From NCBI GenBank assembly GCA_947652115.1, contig OX393570.1, forward strand, positions 614,006 to 678,005: a stretch of 64,000 nt of DNA, written 5' to 3'. Position 1 is the first letter of the stretch. The number at the start of each line of letters is the position of its first letter. The position numbers and the translations under genes are program-made. Positions 56,148 to 64,000 of this stretch are shown piece by piece. The notes beneath the pieces are model-generated. The model saw nothing but the letters and a program-made list of their open reading frames with translations. It ran no database searches and was not told the origin of the DNA. Source of the DNA: Blastomussa wellsi (taxonomy: Eukaryota > Cnidaria > Anthozoa > Scleractinia > Plerogyridae).

Positions 56148-59100
56148 ATGGATTTGAAAATTGTCGTTTACATAGCATTCGTGCTCTCTGTCACAAAACT
56201 GTCAGATTCGAGAGAGACTGTTCAGAGATTAAAGAATTGTGGCAAAACAAATGCCACAGCATTTCCATCTTGTGCCAAGGCGGGTTTTAATTTTACGGCT
56301 GCAAGTCTGACTAGTGAATTCGTTGCCAATCAGTACTCGGCCTTTTTCAATAACATCAAGGCAAAACTCGGCGATTGTTCAAGCTACACGAGTTATATTC
56401 TGTGTTCTCTGTATTTTCCGAGATGCAAGGAGGACAAGTCGACTCCATGGCTACCTTGTCAGGAGGTTTGCAGGGAATTTGTTCGCGAATGTGCCGTGAA
56501 AATGGACCTTCATGGATTGAATTGGTTGAAACCACTGTGCGGTGTTCTTCATTCTAAGAGCGAGTCTGATGACTGTTTTGAACCGCCAGATTTTAAGCCA
56601 ACGAATGATTCTCAAGGTAAGTCAATAATACAATTCGACTACCCACTAGACATTATTCAATTCGTAAGCGTCCATGATATGTGATTTTTTGCCGTAGCGT
56701 ACCAAGAAGAAATTATTTATCATTTTGTTTCGTTTAATCACAAATTCTTGGGTTGCAACCACGTGACAGGGCGGCCATGTTGGGGGTCAAAACAATGGAC
56801 ATTTTCTTCGAAGGATTTGCATAAAAATAGAATTTAGTTCCCATGGGAGAGAAAGGCTATTGTTCTTGACCACCAACGTGGCCGTCGTGACGTCACTTGC
56901 AAGCCAGCAATTGAATAACACCAACACATAGTATTTACATATCAGAAGAAATGAAAACTGCAAAGGACCGCGAACGATAAATAGAGCCAAGCCAGCGTGT
57001 TGCGCTTTGTGATTTATTGTGCGCGGTTCGTTTGGCATTGTGGGACTGATGCCAACCATCAACCCCCGCGCTCCTTGATTTCCATTCTCGTCCCTATAAC
57101 CTTTTTCGTTTCGGGGCCTTGGCACGAGAAACGAAGGACCCTGGAGACATAAGATTTCCAGTCCAAGATTCTAGGACTTCCCGATTTACTGACGCTAGTA
57201 CATATCACTTTTTACATGTTGTGAGTTGTAATAAGGTGGCGGGCGAACATTTTGACTTCCATTTAAGATTTCTTTGTTCTCAACAGCCAATACAAAAAAT
57301 TCGAATTTTTTTTAAAAACTTATGTCCCCAGAGCCCTTCGTTTTTAGTGCCAAGACCCTGTCAGCTAAGGGAAACGAAGAGGGCTATGGGGACGAGAATG
57401 CTTGATTTCCGGCCTCAAACCATTGTCTGACCGGCGCTTGGGGACGAGTCAGGACGGCAGGGGAACACTGCGAATAAACGCACCGCGCATGTGCATGATG
57501 TTACGATTTCTCGAGGTTGTCATAGCAACAGAGGCCACGATCCATCAATGAAATAACTTTAGCTCGAACATGCGAACTTGCGATGCTTATTTTAGAAACT
57601 GGAAGCAAAATTATGGAGATGGAAATTTTAAAAGGCAGTATTCTGCCTGAAAGGCGTTTTCCGTCATTTAAAATGGGTTTAATGCAAATATATCAGAAAA
57701 ATGCTAAAGTAGTAATGATAAACCAAAGAAGAAGGGTTACGTCTGAAGAAGATTAAAAGGGATCGGGAATAACAAACTTGATAAAAATTGGCAACTTTTC
57801 AAGATGCAGTGTCCGTTACTCAGCACTATCTAATGGTTTAAGGTCTGTTGAAAGGTCTTGAAAGGCATATTTAATTTCGCAAATTTGCCCGCCTTTTCAG
57901 AACAAATAAAGAACAAATAAATATTGTGATTATCATTATCATTCTTGGTTCTTTTTTGTAATCAACACAGGTCTGAACTGTAACGAAAAGGTGCTAAATG
58001 AGAGGTGCAAGGACGCAGAAAACAGAGATACCTTTGTATCTGGAAAAGTACAAAAAACAAGAAATTTCACAGACAATGAAAATAACACCATCATTAAGCT
58101 GGACACAAGTGTGAATAGTGGTAAATGTCGCCAAATTCTAACAAAGCTAGCCTGTGCATCTTACACGCCCCCGTGTGGTAAACAAGGAAACACGATGCAG
58201 ATGTTGTGCAGATCCCAATGTACCTACCTTTTTGACTCTTGTCCTGAAGCATTCAATGTCTCTGAAGTCGCCGCGTATTGCGCCGTGCCTGCTGACGGAG
58301 TTACGGACAGCGGTTTCTGCGATTTAAAGAGGTGGCCAAGTGCAATACATTGGGATGTTGGTGAGAATTATAACATATTTGCAATTATGAGAATTCATTT
58401 CGCTTTTCTTTATTATTTAAATTCTGTAATCCCAGTGGGTTTTAAATAACAATTGTCCTAATTAGTACAAAAAGGACAAAACTAAAGGATTTATATTCTG
58501 GTAGTTGCATTCAAATGAAGCCATCATGCAAATCGCCTTTTCCAGTGCTGTTCAATTATCTCTATTGTTATCCATTTAGTCAATGAAGGCCTTGTTGTTT
58601 TTGAAATCATGCCTTCCTGGCGTGGTTATAATTTTCATGAGTTCAGGCAGGACCCCACCCCGCTAGGCAGGGTAAGGGGGGGGGGGGGGTTTACTGTGGA
58701 CGAGATTTTGCGGAATTTTACACACTTTTAATTCTGTGTACAAGCTGCGACAGACTAAAGAAAACCCATTGCCTGACTCGCGTGGAATCATGGGCTTCTG
58801 TTGGAAACCACTAACTTCAAAGCCCGCTATTCGTTCGGGGGAAGTGGAGGGTGGGGGACAAAACGCCCATCCCCTGAGGCTCCCCTCTCTTTTTCTTCCA
58901 TCTCCTCTCGTTTTGACACCTGCCAAGAAGACTCAAGTGAAATTAAAGTGCAATTTCTCCATTATTTCTTCATTCGTGAACTTCCCTTTAATTAAATCAG
59001 CGTAGCAGCCAAGCTTATGTAAGACATAATCCATTCTCGTCCCCAGAGCCACTTGTCCCTCTTAGCCGGCTGGGCGTGGGGCACGAGGAACAAGTGGCTC

Positions 59101-59343
59101 TGGGGACGAGAATGGACATAATCGTTTAATATTCTTTTTATTTCCTCAGGGTCCCAGGACACCTCGATCCCATATTCCTTCCCTGCAGGCCTCATTGCTG
59201 CCCTCGTTTTGGTGCCACTACTGGCAATTATCTTTATCTACATTGCTGTAGCTGTGCGCAGGCGTTATGTGCAGAAGAAAAGTGGTTATGTTCAACAGCA
59301 GTCCACCTATACCGAGACACATATTAATAACCCTAAGGCGTGA
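56148..59343 (+). CDS. Fz8: two-CRD single-pass membrane protein (350 aa)
   Basis: Exons: 56148-56616, 57971-58360, 59150-59343, all phase 1. The start is the first ATG of the frame and opens a signal peptide (about 22 residues). A and B both have ten FZ cysteines; B is on one exon and ends C-x4-WP-x4 W. The stalk is minimal (about 12 residues), the shortest in the set. The helix is at about 301-322, then VRRRY and a 28-residue tail with GYVQQQ (Y333-Q336). A shares the CFEPP-x-F end with Fz4 and Fz6 and PWLPC with the first CRD of Fz1. Confidence 0.84.
57320..57396. repeat. Hairpin repeat (TCCCCAGAGCCCTTCGTTT)
   Basis: Arms TGTCCCCAGAGCCCTTCGTTT and AAACGAAGAGGGCTATGGGGACGAG form an imperfect hairpin. 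It shares the CGTCCCCAGAGCC arm with 59033-59114. Fz8 intron 1. Confidence 0.55.
59033..59114. repeat. Hairpin repeat (ATTCTCGTCCCCAGAGCCAC)
   Basis: Near-perfect 30-bp arms, ATTCTCGTCCCCAGAGCCAC(TTGT) and (ACAA)GTGGCTCTGGGGACGAGAAT, around a 22-bp loop, ending 35 bp before the acceptor of the Fz8 transmembrane exon. Confidence 0.7.
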
Positions 59344-60526
59344 CAATGTACGAACGAGTGCTATCAGTACAACATCAAGATGAAGCTACAAAAACGACAT
59401 CATCTTTTTTCCTCTTCCCTAACTCTAAAATAGCCCCTTAATGAAACGCTAAAGAAGCATCTAACAGTTTTAATTCGAGGCTAGGCGAGCTGATGACGAA
59501 ATCCCGTCTCTGAGGCGGGACTGAGCCCGCGGTGTTCGTGCCTAAAGTTGCTAAGCAACGATGTATTCGTGAGCTCTCGTGCTAGTTTTTGATTGGATAA
59601 AATAAGTCGTGAAGTCCTCGAGTTCTTCAAAACTGACATTAGTTCCCCTTACTGATAGACATTCATTATGTAGTCCAAAGCGATTTATATATCTGATAAT
59701 CTGTTATGTCGTCAAAAGCGATTTAAATATATCTAATAGCTTTGGTAAATAATGGCTACATAAAAATTTCCCCCTTCATCACGTACCTACGACGGAGTTG
59801 GTCAATTGACTGTGAACCAGTCAGCTATGACGAAAGCAAATGACCCACGCACTAGCTTTGCTACTGTTTCGTGTATTGAATTGAAATAGAACTATTCGCT
59901 CGCTGTCTCTTGTTTTGAACTTTTTTGAGAAACCAAGATACGCTAATAGTTTAAACCAGGAGAAAATGAGGGTCTAAATACATCCCAACATCACTTTGTC
60001 TGATACCTAGATGTTATACAGTAAATGATCGCTCCCTGCGTTTTCCAGTCTTGCACACCCTGCCCCTCCTCCCGCAAGTTGTTGAGACTCTTATCCAAAT
60101 ATATTGTAAATCAAAGGCCCCTAAGAGAGAGTTTGAAAAACAAAAACATTCTGTTTGTCAGAACTATTTTTTAAAAAGCAATCAGCTTTGCTGAGTATCT
60201 TGGGCTTTCACATTGTAATATTCGACCGTCGGACAGCAATGCCATTTACACGAGCAGACACTTGCACTTCAGAATTTTCATAAAAAAAAAATAACAAATT
60301 TCATATATTTTCTTTTCCCAGCAATAGCCGTTCTTTCATGAGTAGTGTCACGTAGGCATGGAGTTAAAACAGAATATTTCAGTATTGGCCGATACGAGTT
60401 ATGCCCAGGAAACTTGACTAATATCAGCTTAATTCACACGCCATATTCTCCGTTCATATAATTAAGTCCTGAACAGAAAATGATTAAATCAATTGCGATC
60501 CATCCTCAAGGCATAATCTTCCGGCC
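59344..60526. other. Intergenic region Fz8-Fz9
   Basis: 1.2 kb with no gene or clear repeat recognised. Confidence 0.5.
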
Positions 60527-63500
60527 ATGTTCTTCTCAATTTTAGTGTTAAATTGGGCGCTTTTTCTCACAAATGATTTCACACTGGCCGAAAAATGTCG
60601 ACAAATCAACCATAATTATCTGCCCGCCTGTGCTAATGTGGGTTATGATTTTACAGCGAACTTCTCAGACGTCGGTCAACAGAGTTACCAGGAATACGTT
60701 TCATCAGAAGTGACTCTTTTTGTCGATCGTTTCAAAAGTTGTTCCCCGCGGCTTTCAAAGTTCTTCGTCTGTTCTCGTTACGTTCCGAAGTGTTCCAAAA
60801 GCGTCACGGGGCCTATCCTGCCGTGCCGAGAGGTGTGCGAGCAATTTGTGGACGATTGCGGCCCGGATTTGAGAGACAGTGGACTTTATAAAAGTTATGT
60901 CGCATACTGTCGGCTGCTATCGTCTGAACGAAGTTCAACGAATTGTATGAAACCCGATGGATTCATTTCCCGAGCAACGAAAGGTAAGTTTCGAGTAATA
61001 ATGTCATGATAAATTTATACAGAAGAGAGAAGTTCATTTTTTCAGGTGTTAATTAATGGTACGTTTCCTCCGAGCTTCAAGCAGTTGACACATAAACTTA
61101 CCAATAATTCAGTATTTTATTCGACAATATTTTTCATCAATTTGGTGAAACGTACTAATAAATATTTTTATGTTTAAGTTCAATAAATTAAAGGCGAGTT
61201 CCAATCAAGCAAACGTTATAGAAACCAGTAGTAGTTGCGGTTTTAAGCCGATAGTTTTACAAGTGATCCAGATCGCAAACTGAAAAATAATTGTCTTCGC
61301 GTGAGCCGTTATTGATTCAAAACGAGGAGCCAATATAACTCTGTGGGCAGCTAAATTAGCTAGAATCACTGAGTCATTTCAGCTAATTATCCAAAAGAAT
61401 AAAGGATTTGAAAGGGTAATAAAAACTTAATTGTATCATACCCAATATTTGAAAAAAGAGCCAGCCACGATTTTAGAAATTTCCATATGCTATTGTGAAA
61501 TAAAAGGAAATTCCAAAAATTGGAATCCCACGCCGGAAAACCGTAATTTTTCAGCCTGGGAATTTCATGACGGAGTTGTATATTAGCTATATAATCTTGA
61601 GCATGGCAACCGCTTTAACATAACGTGTAAATAAAAAAGAGCGAAAATATCAAGAACATATATACCGATTACTGGCCTGTGGATATTTGTTTGTCATTTA
61701 AATATTACAGACCAGGGAAAACAAGAATCTGCACGCGAAACTGTCGTCAAACTTCTCTGCCTACATGTCAGTTGCGCGAGTTGCTCTAACGAGAAAGCAC
61801 AAGGTGGAAACAGGTGTTCCTGGACTGGTTGCATCTTCGCTTTTAGTTTGGACTCTATCATGTCGTTGTCGCCTTGCGTTTTCTACGTAGTATCAGCGTT
61901 ATTTCTTTTTTAATATTGGCTGATCAGATCTTTGACAGATCGAACCGCGGTTTATTTTACCAACAGCGTTTTCGTTCACGGTCTCTTACCACTCTGTTCT
62001 CTAACCAGACAGCCCGATATACAAGATGTCAAACATGACAAATCATAAAAAGTTGAGCTGTCAATATCTTTTTTTTGCCAAAGGATGTAAAGATTTTTAC
62101 CGTCATCCGTGAAAATTAAACAACTTGAGGAAATAATTATCCTTAGCGAAAACGTATATCAGGGTCTATTCTCTATTAATGAGTGGATGAATACCTCTAA
62201 GGTCATTCCATTGCTATTTTGGGCACTTACTTATGAAAAGATCTGGGTCATAACTTCTTTTAGGCTTTGACGAGTTTGAGATTCTACTGATAATTAACTT
62301 CGGGTAAACTTTCAGAAACTACGTCGTAGAAATATTCAATTTTAACTGTTGAAAATACTTTTAGTGAACAAAATCGCACCCGCTGAAAACTGACTTTGAT
62401 GATACTTTTTTTCAGTCAAATCACAAAACTCCGATCTACTAATAAAACGTTTTTTAGCAATTCTAGGTCCTAAATTAAGTATGGTAGATCGAACAGGGCT
62501 GTTGCTAAATGCTGACATGACGAAGAAAAGCTGACGTCATAACTTTCGGAAGATTTGTGTTAACGTTATTCTTGATTGGACAATATTAATCGGAAGCTCT
62601 TGGGATAGGCACGAGGATTTACTGACATAGCGGCACGTAGGCCGGACGGGATAAGGAATTAACCAAAACTGAATTTGACACAACATTACATTGTAGACAC
62701 AACATTACCAAGCTGTGAAACGGTCACCCATGCATGTCTTGAAGATAATTTCAGCGACCTGGGAAACACAACAAGAACTCGGCTCCAGGCCTCACTCAAC
62801 AGCCTCGAGCCAGTCCTTAACACCAGCTGCTCGGTCAACTTGAAAAAGTTTGCCTGCTTCATTGAAACAGCGCCATGTGTCACTAATGATGGTACAACCT
62901 TCCATGCATGCCGATCATTATGCGAGCAAGTCAGACTTAGATGTGGCGAGGAATTTAAAAGGCACAACATTTTCTTTCCACATTGCATCCCTAACTCCCC
63001 TGAAACTGATGCTGGGAGTGGCCTGTGTAGTCTATCACACTGGCCTGTCCCATGGCCAGCAAAGTTGAAACAAAATCCAGGTTTGTTTTAAATTGTAATA
63101 ACATTTTTATCAAAGACCAGGAAGCCACCAACTCTAATGTTAATTTTGAATTAAAAAATGGCCCTCATCGCATTTCAGTGGCGTTCTCCATGCTGCTCCG
63201 GACAATCCTGAGGCTGTCAAAACTTATAGAGGAATCCACCCAAGGGACACTCTACATCAATGTGGATGCTCGTCGTCTCACAAGGGGTTTAAATTACAAA
63301 TGTTTCTCGCATTTAGGGTGTTCACTGGGGGCTCAATTCAAATTAAATCTTGCATCACGACTACTAGAACTTAGCTACCAAAACATATCCTTTTATTTCC
63401 ATTGTAATTGTTATTATCATTTTATTACTCAGCGACAACTCCTAGAAGTCCCAAAGGGATCTCCAAAGCAAACAGAGGTACTGTAACAACACGGGTCTGC

Positions 63501-64000
63501 AATACATGCAGAGCGATACACAAATCTCACTTTGACCACCAAAAGACTTTTCCCACATTACGCGTCGGTGCTCGCGAACCTGGCTTAATGTAATTAACAA
63601 AAGTAACTGTCAATTTTTATTGTCAATAGTTAACACATCGTGAATTTGTGCGGTCGGGAATCCTTATGCGAATTATGCGATATAAGGCCAGATTGCTATC
63701 ATCAATTTGTCAGTGAACGGGACTTTGAGCGTGATTCTCAACAAGTTTGCCTAAAGAGGCCCTCGGCCAAAACGAAACGAAAGCGCTGCGTCAGACAGCC
63801 ACGAACAATGTAATAAACAAAAGTAATGAATGCACACTGGAATAAAAACTGTTACGAGTTACAGGGTTCATACAACTTGTCAAATGGCTGTTTTGAATTT
63901 TTTTTTTCCAGATCCTGGTGGAAACAAGGAAACCAAGAAAAAGGGCTTGGCAGGTGGCGTTCTAGCAGCAGCCGTGGTTGGATTTTTGATCATATTTTTC
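60527..64000 (+). CDS. Fz9: two-CRD membrane protein, 3' end outside window (at least 325 aa)
   Basis: Exons: 60527-60983, 62697-63080, 63433-63477, 63912 to beyond 64000, all phase 1. A signal peptide covers about residues 1-21. A (about 24-145) and B (153-280) each have ten FZ cysteines; B ends C-x4-WP-x-x-WP as in Fz1. The 45-nt third exon encodes a Thr/Pro/Ser-Lys linker and matches the size and phase of the first stalk exon in Fz2; it is supported by a pyrimidine-rich acceptor and a GTACTG donor and is less certain than the others. The last visible exon begins the transmembrane helix (GGVLAAAVVGFLI) and is cut by the window end, so the tail is unknown. The exon 2 donor (GTTTGT) is weak. 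Confidence 0.8.
63590..63812 (-). repeat. Dispersed repeat, copy 2 (see 34700)
   Basis: Reverse-orientation copy of 34700-34945, sharing AATTTGTGCGGTCGGGAATC, ATGCGATATAAGGC, GAACGGGACTTTGAGCG and GCGCTGCGTCAGACAGCCAC. In the last visible intron of Fz9. Confidence 0.65.

Noticed and set aside
1875..59343. True Frizzled or Smoothened receptors, or sFRPs
   Set aside because: Each complete gene ends in one helix and a short tail with no seven-helix region, no KTxxxW motif and no NTR domain.
63052..63486. 144-codon frame overlapping the Fz9 B exon
   Set aside because: It runs in another frame across the exon 2 donor and the linker exon; no recognisable domain.

Overview
The window looks like nuclear DNA of a cnidarian, most likely a stony coral (Hexacorallia). 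It is AT-rich, its genes are split by GT-AG introns, non-LTR retrotransposon ends, tRNA-derived SINEs and many short inverted-repeat (MITE) elements are scattered through it, and several dispersed repeats resemble types I associate with coral genomes. The species assignment is inference; no marker gene is present.

Almost all the coding content belongs to one gene family. I assembled nine genes by hand from exon frames, splice sites and phases. Every gene encodes a signal peptide, two extracellular Frizzled-type cysteine-rich domains (FZ/CRD) of two distinct kinds, called A and B here, in the order A-B, a stalk, one transmembrane helix and a short cytoplasmic tail. None has the seven-helix part of a true Frizzled receptor. 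Layout: Fz1 (+, 1875-10408) with three A-B pairs, i.e. six CRDs; Fz2 (+, 13703-20195) with a stalk built from tiny exons; Fz3 (+, 24335-27869) with a roughly 420-residue Thr/Pro/Ala repeat stalk; Fz4, Fz5 and Fz6 (-, 30374-35866, 37998-42781, 44344-48774), a close subfamily with a split B exon; Fz7 (+, 51615-54743); Fz8 (+, 56148-59343); Fz9 (+, from 60527, running off the window in its transmembrane exon). The strand order is +++ --- +++.

Introns between domains are all in phase 1, so A, B, linker and transmembrane modules can be duplicated or skipped without breaking the frame. The eight complete genes close in frame with no internal stop, and nearly all CRDs keep the ten FZ cysteines. Five of the eight tails contain Y-x-K/Q-Q. 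The natural reading is a locally expanded family of cell-surface two-CRD proteins that could bind Wnt or other lipidated or hydrophobic ligands; the ligand and function are not shown by the sequence.

Introns and intergenic stretches are filled with repeats: a 28-bp minisatellite in Fz1, a related tetranucleotide array in Fz5, a pair of about 276-bp MITEs with 6-bp target duplications, a mariner-type 1.1-kb element, a Harbinger-type MITE, fold-back elements, SINE copies and two 3' ends of non-LTR retrotransposons. I saw no RNA genes, CRISPR arrays or bacterial features.
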